Positions 1 to 10,724 of a stretch of DNA of 64,000 bases are shown here, in pieces. Location: assembly GCF_018294505.1 (NCBI RefSeq), contig NC_057804.1:251016219-251080218 (forward strand), given 5' to 3'. Below the pieces are notes generated by a model. That model searched no databases. It saw nothing but the letters and a program-made list of their open reading frames with translations, and was not told the DNA's origin. A program made the position numbers and the translations under genes. The stretch is from Triticum aestivum (lineage: Eukaryota; Streptophyta; Magnoliopsida; Poales; Poaceae). Numbering within the stretch: position 1 is the stretch's first letter; every line of letters begins with the position of its first letter.

Positions 1-1101
1 ACACCTAACCAATCTAGGAGACACCACTCTATAAAAGGTAATAGATGGTGTGTTGATGATGAACTCCTTGCTGTTGTGCTTCAAATGGTAGTCTCCCCAT
101 CACTCGACTCACTCTCATAGGATTGGATTTGGTGGAAAGATGGTTTGAGTGGAAAGCAACTTGGGGAAGACTAGAGATCAAGATTCATATGGTTGGAATG
201 GAATATCTTGGTCTCAACACATGAGTTGGTGGCTCTCTCTCAAAAAATGAGTAGTGGAAGCGTAGGCACGATCTGAGGGCTTTCCTCACGAATGAGGAGA
301 GGGTGGAGGGGTATATATAGCCTCCACACAAAATGTAACCGTTACACACATTATACCAAACTCAGTGGGACCGAATCAGAAAACTTGGTCGGACCGATTC
401 AGTGCATATGTGACCGGTAGGCAATTTCGGTGGGACCGATATGATCAACTCGGTGGGACCGATGTGCAAGGGTTAGGGTAAAACCTCATCTCGGTTTGGC
501 CAATTACACAACTCGGTGGGACCGATTTGGTAATAAGTAAAACAGAGAGTTGGTCAGGCAAACTCGGTGTGACCGATTACGTATTCTTGGTGGGACTGAA
601 AATATTTCAATAGACAAAGAGTTTGCAAGCCCATCTCGGTGAGACTGAGATCCCTATCGGTGAAACCGAAAAGACTAGGGTTTCTGGCAGTGACTATGTC
701 AAATGAACTCGGTGGCACCGGATGGATCAAATCGGTGGGACCGAGTTTGACTTTTGGTTTGGGACATATTGGATGTGAAAAAGTGGTTGAGGGCTTTGGA
801 GCATATCACTAAGCATTTTGAGCAAGCAAGCCATTAAGCAACACCTCATCCCCTTTTAATAGTATTGGCTTTCCTATTGACTCAATGTGATCTTTGATAA
901 CTAAAATAGAAATTGTAGAGTCCTGAGCTTTGAGCTTGAGCCAATCCTTTGTCCTTAGCATCTTGAAGGGGTTCCACATCCTCTTGTCCATGCCACTCCA
1001 CTGTTGGGCTTATCTGAAATATATTAGATGAAAGTATTAGTCCAACAAGAGATATGTTGACATTAATTACCAAAATCACCCAGCGAGCACTTGTGCTTTC
1101 A
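1..1101 (-). repeat. C1 3' LTR (partial, truncated by window start)
   Basis: Matches 7483-8587 almost base for base with scattered substitutions and small indels. Ends in CA (plus strand) at 1101, followed by the purine tract. A minus-strand TATA-like run (TATATATA) lies at 312-319. The missing part corresponds to about 490 bp of the right LTR. Confidence 0.93.
361..747 (-). promoter_or_regulatory. Array of TCGGT-N3-ACCGA palindromes in the 3' LTR
   Basis: About a dozen copies, exact or with one or two changes, of a 13-bp palindrome (TCGGT, three bases, ACCGA) lie irregularly spaced here. They match position for position the array in the 5' LTR at 7843-8234. Several copies here are more degraded than in the right LTR (for example CTCAGTGGGACCGA). 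Confidence 0.8.
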
Positions 1102-1117
1102 ATCTCCCCCTTTTTGG
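1102..1117 (-). other. C1 polypurine tract
   Basis: The minus strand reads CCAAAAAGGGGGAGAT directly before the LTR start. This is the expected plus-strand primer for reverse transcription of a minus-oriented element. Confidence 0.8.
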
Positions 1118-3037
1118 TAATTGATGACAACATACATCAAAACTTTAGATAAAGATATAGTAAACGGCAGGTAAAGCTTTGGAAAGACATGTAACATACA
1201 TAGGCCCCCCCTACATGTATGCAATCATATAAATATGGAACATAAGATCATGTGAGTGCATAATCATGACAGAGAAAGCAATAAGTTACATGTATCTTGG
1301 CTATATGCATCAGAGCAAATGGTGTGAACATGGGAAATGTACCTTCATGCTTATGAGTCCTTCTTGCAAACAATATGTGCATAAGCAAGAGATCCTCATG
1401 CACATGAATGTGATGCATATACTTACCTTGTGGTCTTAAACTAGCTTTGGAAGAGATGAACCTGAGTAAACAAGGTTAGACAACACAGAAACATCTATTA
1501 AGCAGAGCAAGAGCAGTAAACCACAAGAGTACCAAGATTTGGGATGACATGTGTAGAGTGAGTACTAGGTACTCTATTTGAGTGTAGACATGTCCCGAAG
1601 GGTAAAGATATGCAATGAATTTTAGGATTTTCTTCCCTTAGATGTATTTATCCCCCTAAATCTTATAATGGATATTGGGAGAGGATAGGGAATAAAATCA
1701 GAGCAAAGCAAACACAACACAACATAAACATGTCTTTCCCCTCTAAAGACATGTAACTTCTCTCCTCTTTGAATGCCAAACAACAAACAACTGGGGTCTG
1801 TCTTTAGATAAGAATGTTTCTCTCCCCCTGTTGCTCTCTCCCTCTGATGGAGTAATTAAGCTTTGATGTGAACTCTCTCTCCCCCTTTGACATCAATTTC
1901 CAAGAAGGGTCTTCTGGAGTGTGAGTCAAAATAGGTTTGGTCCTTGAGTCACAGAGCAAAGCAGCACATAGAATATGATGCTGATAGAGGATAAGAGTCA
2001 TTGAGTGGAGCTGGAACAAAATGCGCAGAATGTAAGTGACAGAGTGATTTCTTAGCATTGAAATCGGCTGCACCGAGTTAATTCCTTCGGTGGAACCGAA
2101 AAGTTTCGGTTTGACCGAAAGAGGCAAATCGGTTTGTCCGAGTTCATCATAGAGAAAGCACTAGTCACCTCAGCTCACTAAGTAAATAAGATCTCACAAG
2201 GATTTGCAAGGAATTAACTCAAGGATTTGCAACGGATTGGGTGCAGAGAAATGCAGAACAGAAATAGAAGAATATTAGTCTAGATGAAGTTTTTTTTCGA
2301 AAGGGGATCAAATATGCATGAGACAAAATGCAAGAATAAGAAGAAACACTAGAGAACTTCATCTAGGATTGGTCGGCAACAAAGTCACCTATGTTAGAGT
2401 ATATTGACTTAGGAGTCAAGTGAGGACACTTGATCATAGGTCATACTCATCGTTTAAGCTCAAAATGGGGTTGCCATTTTTCATTTAAGCATCTTGATGT
2501 ATTCTCATCTTGTTGAGTTGCTTTGACCCATGTCTTGGGGTAAAGCTTCTCTAAGATGGAATAACATACCTTGGGTGGTGGTGTTGAACTTGATCATGTA
2601 GTTGAACTTGTGTGGGATTCTCAATGTTGATGTAGTTCATTTGGAGCATCACTTGGAATTGGAGTTCATCTACCTACATGGATTAGATTTGCAAGGAAGA
2701 GCACTTGTGTTTCCAAAATGACAATCATGAAATTTGACTTACGAATTTGTCAAAGGATGTATTTGAAGAATTTCATCCTTCCTTGTCTTCAACCACCATG
2801 AAGTAGAGACTTGGTGATGTAGAGATTGCTCAAGATATGAATGAGTTGCAATCTCATAGATTTAGATCCATCCAAGTACCTACATGGGTTAGATAACATG
2901 CAAGGTTGCAATATCCAAGATATGTGATCATCATCATGAGAGAAATATCAAGGATTAGTCATAGGCTCATGTCTTGCATGTATCCCAATGGATTTCCTAC
3001 TCCAAGTTTGAGGCATCAACGATGTTAAATTCACCTC
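1118..3037 (-). other. C1 3' non-coding region between RNase H and 3' LTR
   Basis: About 1.9 kb with no convincing ORF on either strand. SIRE/Maximus-type elements often carry a long region or an envelope-like ORF here (recalled), but no envelope-like frame is visible. It contains a small cluster of TCGGT...ACCGA-type motifs at about 2063-2144 that resembles the LTR array. Confidence 0.6.
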
Positions 3038-3633
3038 TCAACCTGCAAAACACTTTCTCATCAAGTGGCTTAGTGAATATATCCGCCAATTGCTTGTCGG
3101 TGCGAACATGCTTAAGGTTAATATCACCCTTAGCAACATGATCTCGAATGAAGTGATGACGAACTTCAATGTGCTTAGTTCAAGAGTGTTGTACGGGATT
3201 GTGAGCAATCTTAATAGCACTTTCATTTTCACAAAGCAAAGGAACATGTTTCACATATATCCCATAATCTTTTAAGAGTTTGGGTCATCCAAAGTAATTG
3301 AGCACAACATGAACCAGTGGCAATGTATTCCGCTTCGGCGGTGGATAAGGATACCGAGTTTTGTTTCTTGGAGGACCAAGACATAAGAGATCTACCAAGA
3401 AATTGACAAGTACCTGAAGTGGACTTTCTATCAATCTTGTCACCGGCATAGTCCGAGATGGAGTAGCCAACAAGATTGAAGGAGGCCCTCTTTGGATACC
3501 AAATGCCAAAGTTTGGTGTATGTATCAAGTATCTCACTATCCTTTTCACAACCTTAGATGACATTCTATAGGGGCCGCTAGATATCGTGCACACATGCAC
3601 ACACTTAGCATGATATAAGGACGAGAGGCACAT
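3038..3633 (-). pseudogene. C1 RNase H fragment
   Basis: The minus-strand frame shows the Copia RNase H hallmarks: SDYAGDKIDRKSTSGTCQFL, then SWSSKKQNSVSLSTAEAEY. The frame breaks near 3230, after which the 3' end of the pol gene can be followed only in another frame to about 3038. RNase H would degrade the RNA strand of the RNA:DNA hybrid. Broken by frameshift. Confidence 0.85.
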
Positions 3634-4673
3634 AGATATAATAATGAAACAATCATAGAGCGATAAACCTTCTGATCAACGGGTTCACCATCTTTGGTCA
3701 AGTCAAGATGTCCACTAGTAGGCATGGGTGTACTCATACCTTTGCATTCTTGCTTATTGAACTTCTTGAACAAGTCCTTGGTATACTTCGTTTGAGAGAC
3801 AAAGGTACCTTCCTTAGTTTGCTTGATTTCCAAACCAAGAAAGAACTTGAGTTCACTCATCATAGACATCTCAAACTTCCCCGACATAAGCTTCCCAAAC
3901 TTCTCACTAAAATGGGGGTTAGTTGATCCAAATATAATATCATCAACATAAATTTGGCACACAAATAATTCTCCCTGAACCCTTTTAGTGAAAAGATTAG
4001 AATCAACTTTTCCAATCTCAAAGCCTTTTTCAATAAGGAACTTGGTCAAGCATTTATACCATGCTCTAGGAGCTTGCTTAAGACCATAAAGAGCTTTGTG
4101 AAGCTTGTAAACATGATTGGGTTTCTTAGGATTAACAAAGCTGGGAGGTTGTTTAACATAAACTTCCTCCTCAATTTCACCATTTAGAAAAGCACTTTTA
4201 ATGTCCATTTGGTATAAAGTGATATCATGGTGATTAGCATAGGCAAGTAAGATGCGAATGGACTCAAGTCTAGCAACGGGGGCATATGTCTCACCATAGT
4301 CCATACCTTCGACTTGAGTGTAGCCTTGGGCGACGAGACGTGCTTTGTTGCGAACTACTTGTCCATCTTCATCTTGCTTGTTGCGAAACACCCATTTGGT
4401 ACCGATGATGTTGTGGTTGTTGTCGGGCTTCTCGACCAATGTCCACACTTGGTTTCTCTCAAAGTTGTGTAGTTCTTCGTGCATGGCGTTTATCCAATCC
4501 GGATCTTCCAATGCTTCTTCAACCTTCATAGGTTCAATGCTAGAGATGAATGAATAATGTTCACAAAAGTTAGCCAAACGAGATTTAGAGTGAGTGATTC
4601 TCCCGGTTTTGATATCATTGTAGATTTGCTCGACGGGATGATCTCTAGCAACTCTTGCTCGAACTTGTGACAA
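3546..4673 (-). pseudogene. C1 reverse transcriptase fragment
   Basis: A 375-codon minus-strand frame with clear Copia reverse transcriptase motifs: WVFRNKQDEDGQVVRNKARL at the N-terminal side, QMDIKSAFLNGEIEEEVYV (first catalytic Asp), [11 protein letters not shown], and YVDDIIFGST (catalytic YVDD). It overlaps the RNase H fragment in another frame at 3546-3633, which marks a frameshift. It is separated from the integrase part by frame changes at about 4680-4790. Confidence 0.92.
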
Positions 4674-4788
4674 CTTTTGTTTTGGTCAGGGTGGAACATC
4701 TTCTTCTTCATCTCGTTCTTCTTCTTGGCCTTCATCATTGTTGACGTTGTCGTTCTCTCGTCGTGGTGGAGAAGGAGGTTGATGAGGT

Positions 4789-5340
4789 TCATCTTGGTGT
4801 ACTTCCCTCGTTTTCTTCATCTTGGTGTGTCCCACTTGTCGATGTCTCCATATCAACTCTTGGTTCACCTTGTCGTGAGGTAGAAGCTTCCACTTGGACT
4901 GACGAGGTACTCTCCTTCACCTCCGTTGGACGAATCTTGACAACAGACAAGTCTTGGATTGCTTCTGGAGGATCTTTATCTCCTACATCAATTTGCAATT
5001 GCTCTACTTGCGAGCCGTTAGATTCATCAAACTTCACATCTACCGTTTCTTCAAACTTTCGGGTGAAATTGTTGTAGACACGGTAAGTGTGAGAGTTTGA
5101 GCCATAACCAAGTAGGAATCCCTCATAAGATTTAGGAGCAAATTTAGCACAATGATGCTTAATAAAGAATGTAGCACTTTGAGCCGAATACTCGAAAGTA
5201 TCCAACTTGGGGTTTGTTACCGGTGAGGAGCTCGTATGCCATCTTGCCGAGTAGCTTGTGAAGATACAAGCAATTTGTCGCATGACAAGCTGTCTCAACC
5301 GCTTCCGCCCAAAAGTGCTTTGGCGTCTTGTACTCATCAA
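4789..5340 (-). pseudogene. C1 integrase C-terminal region and linker
   Basis: A minus-strand frame continuing from the integrase core with a frameshift near 5160-5340. It shows the Copia integrase C-terminal signature FAPKSYEGFLLGYGSNSHTY followed by an acidic, Ser/Thr-rich linker toward the reverse transcriptase. Not functional, because it is out of frame with both neighbours. Confidence 0.8.
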
Positions 5341-6319
5341 GCATCATTCTCGCCATTTCGATGAGCGTCCGGTTCTTCCTCTCAACAACTCCATTTTGTT
5401 GAGGTGTGTACGTAGCCGAGAACTCATGTGAAATCCCTTCTTCGTCAAGAAAGGTGTCCACATTTGCGTTCTTGAACTCCGTTCCGTTGTCGCTGCGAAC
5501 CTTCTTGATCTTCACTTCAAATTGATTTTGGGCCTTCCTAGCGAAGTTTTTGAAGATCTTTTGGACCTGCGATTTATCATCGAGAAAGAACACCCACGTA
5601 AATCTTGAAAAATCATCAACTATAACTAGACCAAAAGAGTTTCCACCGAGACTTTTGTAAGCGTTGGGACCGAAAAGATCCATGTGAAGTAGCTCGAGCG
5701 GCCTCCTTGTGGTCATGATGTTCTTCACGGGATGGCTTCCTCCAACCTGTTTACCTGCTTGACAAGCGCTGCAAAGTCTATCCTTATCAAATATGACATC
5801 TTTAACACCAAGGATATGATCACCTTTAATAAGCTTGTCAAGGTTTCGCATGCCCACATGACCTAACCGTCTATGCCACAACCAACCTTTAGAGGATTTA
5901 GCAATTAAGCAAGTTCTAGGTTGAGCCTTTTTAGTGAAATCAACAATGTATAGATCACCTTTGCGTATACCGGTAAAGACCATTTTATGATTATCTCTAC
6001 GAAACACTTGGCAATCTACTTTGGTAAATAGGACATTGAAGCCAAAGTCAGCTAGTCTAGAAACAAAAAGCAGATTATAGCCAAGGGATTCAATGAGCAT
6101 GACATTTTGTATGGAGCTATCATGTGAGATGGCCACCTTACCGAGGCCAACCACCTTACCCTTTGAGTTATCACCAAAAGTGACATACTTTCGAGGGCCG
6201 TCGTTTTCAGCAAGCTCACGAAACATATCTTTATCTCCGGTCGTGTGATCGGCATCCACTATCAAGGACCCATTCCTTTCCTCCTGCCATGTATCCCCGA
6301 AGATTTGCCATAAGACCAA
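5159..6319 (-). pseudogene. C1 integrase fragment
   Basis: A 386-codon minus-strand frame. It contains the GAG-pre-integrase His/Cys motif (WHRRLGHVGMRNLDKL, later CSACQAGKQ), then the integrase core: HMDLFGP, VDDFSRFTWVFFL, VRSDNGTEFKN and ERKNRTLIEMARMM, which carry the DDE catalytic residues. Its upstream end overlaps the gag-protease frame, so a frameshift lies at about 6231-6319. Confidence 0.9.
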
Positions 6320-6935
6320 AGTGTCTCATTGCATCATCAAGATCAAAGTCACTATCATCATCCTCATCATAGTATCCATGTTCAACATCGTCATGTGGTG
6401 GATCAATTCCTAGAGAGGGTGATTCATTAGAATGAGTTTGACAATGATCTTCTTTATGAATTCTAATAGCTTCGGAAATAATATTGCTAATAATTCCAAC
6501 ATCCCCTTTGGCACGCATAAGATTTGTAAGCTCAAATAGACAATCACCAAACTTAGGATCATTGGAATTCATCTTACTCAAGGCAATAGACTTATGGAGA
6601 ATTTCATCTAGATTTTGCAAGGAATAATTTGGAAATCGTTCCTCAAGAAATTTCCATATAGTGTAGGCACACTTAAGAGTAGGCAAGCAACCAATCAAGT
6701 TTCTAGGCAAACCTCTAGTGATAACATTAACATTTCTAAGATTGCGAATCATGTCAATTGACTCATCAAGGGTAGGATGCATAGGATCAACATGAGGTGC
6801 ACAAGGGCTAGTAATGTACTTGTTCAAATGATATTCATTGAAAATCACAAGCATCTCATTTTTCCACTCATGAAAGTACTCTCCATCAAGTATAGGCACT
6901 CTATGTCTAAGACTCCCCAAAGTAGACTCATCCAT
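6231..6935 (-). pseudogene. C1 gag-protease fragment without zinc knuckle
   Basis: A minus-strand frame. I chose the ATG at 6935 (MDESTLGSLR), 42 bp after the primer site; the frame is open further upstream into the LTR. The middle matches Copia gag (ITRGLPRNLIGCLPTLKCAY). An acidic stretch (YDEDDDSDFDLDDAMRHFGL) is followed within about 15 residues by WVLDSGC, the start of the aspartic protease active site. No CCHC zinc knuckle is visible between them, so the nucleocapsid part seems deleted. The frame then breaks into the integrase frame. Confidence 0.8.
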
Positions 6936-6976
6936 CTTCCTCCAATGGTGTTTAAACCAAAGCAATGGAGACCAAA

Positions 6977-6988
6977 GCTCTGATACCA
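6977..6988 (-). other. C1 primer-binding site (initiator-Met tRNA type)
   Basis: The minus strand reads TGGTATCAGAGC two bases after the 5' LTR end. This is the common plant Copia primer site. Confidence 0.9.
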
Positions 6989-7793
6989 ATTGAAAGGATC
7001 GAGAAGAGGTGTCTAGAGGGGGGTGATTAGACACTCAACACACAAAGTTGGCAGTTTTTAAGTTTTCAAGTTAGGTGGAGTTTAGCATAAGTTTAACCAT
7101 TCACAATACAAATCAAGCAAGCATGCAAAGAGTATATGAGCAGCGGAAAGTAAAGCATGCAACTTGCAAGAAAGTAAAGGGATGGGATTGGAGTGTGCAA
7201 ACGCAATTGGAGACACGGATGTTTTTGTCGTGGTTCCGATAGGTGGTGCTATCGTACATCCACGTTGATGGAGACTTCAACCCACGAAGGGTAACGGCTG
7301 CGCGAGTCCACGGAGGGCTCCACCCACGAAGGGTCCACGAAGAAGCAACCTTGTCTATCCCACCATGGCCATCGCCCACGAAGGACTTGCCTCACTAGGG
7401 TAGATCTTCACGAAGTAGGCGATCTCCTTGCCCTTACAAACTCCTTGGTTCACTCCACAATCTTGTTGGAGGCTCCCAAGTGACACCTAACCAATCTAGG
7501 AGACACCACTCTCCAAAAGGTAATAGATGGTGTGTTGATGATGAACTCCTTGCTCTTGTGCTTCAAATGATAGTCTCCCCAACACTCAACTCACTCACAT
7601 AGGATTGAATTTGGTGGAAAGATGATTTGAGTGGAAAGCAACTTGGGGAAGGCTAGAGATCAAGATTCATATGGTTGGATTGGAATATCTTGGTCTCAAC
7701 ACATGAGTAGGTGGCTCTCTCTCAGAAAATGAGTGGTGGAAGTGTAGGCATGATCTGATGGCTTTCCTCACGAATGAGGAGATGGTGGAGGGG

Positions 7794-7802
7794 TATATAT
7801 AT
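7794..7802 (-). promoter_or_regulatory. TATA box of C1 5' LTR
   Basis: TATATATAT run. On the minus strand it lies about 40 bp downstream of the palindrome array and about 790 bp from the LTR start, as expected for the U3 core promoter. Confidence 0.6.
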
Positions 7803-7842
7803 CCTCCACACAAAATCTAACCGTTACACACATTATACCAAA

Positions 7843-8234
7843 CTCGGTGGGACCGAATCAGAAAACTCGGTCGGACCGATTCAGTACATATGTGACCGTT
7901 AGGCAATTTCGGTGGGACCGATATGATCAACTCGGTGGGACCGATGTGCAAGGGTTAGGGTAAAACCTCATCTCGGTTTGGCCAAGTACACAACTCGGCG
8001 GGACCGATTTGGTAATAAGTAAAACAGAGAGTTGGTCAGGCAAACTCGGTGTGACCGATTACGTATTCTTGGTGGGACCGAAAATATTGCAATAGACAAC
8101 AGAGAGTTTTGCAAGCCCATCTCGGTGAGACGGAGATCCCTATCGGTGGAACCGAAAAGACTAGGGGTTTTCTGGCAGTGACTATGTCAAATGAACTCGG
8201 TGGCGCCGGATGGATCAAATCGGTGGGGCCGAGT
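7843..8234 (-). promoter_or_regulatory. Array of TCGGT-N3-ACCGA palindromes upstream of the TATA box
   Basis: About twelve copies of TCGGT-N3-ACCGA, several exact (TCGGTGGGACCGA, TCGGTCGGACCGA, TCGGTGTGACCGA, TCGGTGGAACCGA). In transcription direction the array ends about 40 bp before the TATA run. This is the place for activator or repressor binding sites. Function is inference. Confidence 0.7.
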
Positions 8235-8587
8235 TTGACTTTTGGTTTGGGACATATGTGGATGTGAAAAAGTGGTTGAGGCTTTGGAGCATATCACTAA
8301 GCATTTGAGCAAGCAAGCCATTAAGGAACACCTCATCCCCTTTTAATAGTATGGCTTTCCTATTGACTCAATGTGATCTTGGGATCACTAAAATAGAAAT
8401 TGTAGAGTCATGAGCTTTGAGCTGAGCCAATCCTTTGTCCTTAGCATCTTGAAGGGGTTCCACATCCTCTTGTCCATGCCACTCCACTGTTGGGCTTATC
8501 TGAAATATATTAGATGACAGTATTAGTCCAACAAGAGATATGTTGGCATTAATTACCAAAATCACCCAGGGAGCACTTGTGCTTTCA

Positions 8588-8864
8588 GGTGTGTCGATCT
8601 GTCGGTCACTCCTGAGAATGGCTTGGTGGGGTGAAGCTGGTAGTATGGCACTTGGGGCCTGTCGAACGTCTGAACAGATAGAACATTGAGTCCTGCTCCA
8701 CCATCAGTGAGAGTCTTGGTGACGACCATGTTGCTGATGACGGGGGAGCAGAGCATGGGGAGCGTGCCAGCGGTGACCGCCGACTTGAGCCGGTCAGTCA
8801 AAGGTGATGGCACACTTGGACAACTTGAGAGGGCGAGTTGCTTCAGGCTTGGGGAGCATCGCAT
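8588..8864 (-). pseudogene. G1 aspartic protease fragment
   Basis: The minus-strand frame contains VVTKTLTDGGAGLNVLSVQ, the plant Gypsy retropepsin active-site type with DGG in place of DTG/DSG, followed by the flap-side sequence YYQLHPTKPFSGVTD. It is cut off by the C1 insertion immediately afterwards. Confidence 0.8.
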
Positions 8865-9063
8865 TTACCTCGCGCGCAAACTGCTTGAAGACGCGGTGGG
8901 AAGTCGGGGCCTCTGAGCCGCTCAAGATGCAGGAAATGGCCCGAGGCTCCTGGAAGCCCCCAGCCCCCTCATCCTAGTGGTGATCTTCTTCCCTCCTCGT
9001 CGGTCGAGGCAGAGGAGGCAAAGCTACGTTGCCCTGAGGTCGATCCTCACGAGGCTGCTCTCT

Positions 9064-10569
9064 CTAGTTGTCCTTGCGAGGCTGGCCCTGCCAGCAGTCC
9101 TCAAGAGGCTGGTCGCACCACTCCTGACGACGGTCGCGTCCATCCCAGCGTCCTCCACCTCGGCCACTTCCGCGACCATAGCCTCGATCGTTGCGGTCGG
9201 GGCGTTGGCCGAGGCGCCCGTCACGGAGAGCCCTGAGCTCCTGGCAGTTGCTGGTGTTGTGACTGTAAACGTTGTGGAAGGTGCATAATGGCTGCTTGAC
9301 CTTGGACGACTCGGGGTGGTCGCAGACGCGCTTCGTCTCTGGCTCGGCCGCAAGTACGGCTGGCCCCTTGCGCTTCACATCCTTGGTCTTGGTCTTCTTG
9401 TCTTCTAGATCAGCATCGGGGAGCTCAAGGAGGGAGAGGCGTCCTTCCTCAGCCCTTGCACACTTGTTCACCATATTGAACATCTCTAGCATGGTGCAGA
9501 GATCCTCGTGGATGGTGAGCTCCTCCTTCATCTTGACAACGCGGAATCCATCGGTGAACGCGGAGATGATGGCCTCGTCGGACACCTTGGTAATCTTGAG
9601 GCGAACGTTGTTGAAGCACTGGATATACTTCTGCAGGGTTTCTCCAGGTTGCTGTTTGATGCGGCGTAGGTCACCCGCGGCCGACGGACGGTCGCGAGTG
9701 CCTTGGAAGTTGGCGATGAAACATCTGCGCATCTCCTCCCAGGAAGAAACCAACCCCTTGGTCAGGTTCAGGAGCCAAGAACGTGCGCCATCCTTGAGGG
9801 TCATCGGGAACCAGTTTGCCATGATCTTCTCGTTGCCGCTGGCCACCTCGATGCTCAGCTCGTAGAGCTGCAGGAACTCCGCGGGGTCGGCGGTGCCATC
9901 GTAGCGTGGAGGCAGGTCGGCCCTGAACTTGCTTGGCCAGATGACGTTGCGGAGCTCCGGAGTGAACGTGCGGCATCCTGCCGTGGCCACTGGAGGTCGT
10001 CAAGGGGGTGGAACATGATCCTGGTGCACGTGCACCGCCACCTCCTATGGCGGCACGCGAGCCTGGTGTTGGGATGCTGGAAGCACGCGCGCTTCTCCTT
10101 GCGGATGGTGCACCACCTGGCAGCTCACGTCATCCCGAGTCGGCGCCGGGCGCTGCAGGTCGCACCATGGAGCCATACGTCTTGGCTCGATGATGGCGCC
10201 CCGGGCCAAAGGTGGTGGAGGAGCCCCGTGCGCCACGTCGCCCGCTGCAGGTGGTTGCTGAGGCAGCGAGCGAGCTGGCCCGTCGAAGCCTCTATGCGTG
10301 ACGCTGATGAGCTCGGCGATCCGCTCGAGCCACTCCTCGTAGAGATCACCCACCGGGCAGTAGTGAAGAAGCTCCCACGCCGTGAGCAGAGCAGCTTGCG
10401 CGTCCACCTGGCCGCAACGCGTGTGGGATGACGAAGCTGCTGGGGTCAGTGATGGAGTAGCGGTGCGACCGTCACGGCGCACGACGGGTGCATCAATGAA
10501 GCTTGCTTCTCGTGGCCGGCAGGGTTCATAGCGGTGTTGGCCACTAGAGAAGGAGCACGACAGGCACAA
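9064..10569 (-). pseudogene. G1 gag, frameshifted
   Basis: The downstream minus-strand frame (9990-9064, 308 codons) is a classic Gypsy gag: PPRYDGTADPAEFLQLYELS, then WEEMRRCFIANFQGTRDRPS and QQPGETLQKYIQCFNNVRLK. A CX3H-type nucleocapsid motif (CTFHNVYSHNTSNC) and an RG-rich tail with repeated GRG/GRD follow. An upstream frame (10569-10045, containing LYEEWLERIAELIS) is probably the gag N-terminus, shifted out of frame at about 10000-10045. It would form the virus-like particle; now broken. Confidence 0.8.
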
Positions 10570-10706
10570 CCGTCACCTGCAGGAGCCGTCTGAGCGACGC
10601 GGGCGGTGACTGCTGCCCGACGCTCGGCGCGAGCCCTGCGAGCGTCGGCCATGGAGGTGTCGGAGCGGTGGAGGACTGGTCGATGAAAGAGAAGATCCGA
10701 CGCACA

Positions 10707-10723
10707 CCTACCTGGCGTGCCAA
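10707..10723 (-). other. G1 primer-binding-site-like sequence
   Basis: The minus strand reads TTGGCACGCCAGGTAGG directly after the LTR end. The position is right for a primer site; the tRNA was not identified. Confidence 0.55.
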
Positions 10724-10724
10724 A

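Larger units (their letters stand above)
1..8587 (-). mobile_element. C1: Ty1-Copia LTR retrotransposon, minus strand, left LTR cut by window edge
   Basis: Seen: bases 1-1101 and 7483-8587 are near-identical direct copies (LTRs). Next to the right LTR is a complement of the initiator-Met tRNA primer site (TGGTATCAGAGC on the minus strand), and next to the left LTR a purine tract on the minus strand, so the element reads right to left. Between them, minus-strand fragments occur in Copia order: gag, protease, integrase, reverse transcriptase, RNase H. The 1.6-kb LTR and the 1.9-kb non-coding stretch between RNase H and the 3' LTR suggest the SIRE/Maximus group (recalled, not searched). Stops and frameshifts make it non-functional. 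It is inserted in the protease region of G1; its target duplication cannot be checked because the left end is outside the window. Confidence 0.93.
6991..8587 (-). repeat. C1 5' LTR (1597 bp)
   Basis: Begins TGAAAGGATC and ends GTGCTTTCA on the plus strand, giving TG...CA ends with a short inverted terminal match (TGAAAG / CTTTCA). A TATA-like run at 7794-7802 points to minus-strand transcription. The U3 side contains the palindromic motif array. Confidence 0.92.

Noticed and set aside
361..8234. CRISPR-like reading of the regularly repeated TCGGT...ACCGA motif
   Set aside because: The repeats are short, unevenly spaced, lie in both LTRs of a plant retrotransposon, and have no cas context.
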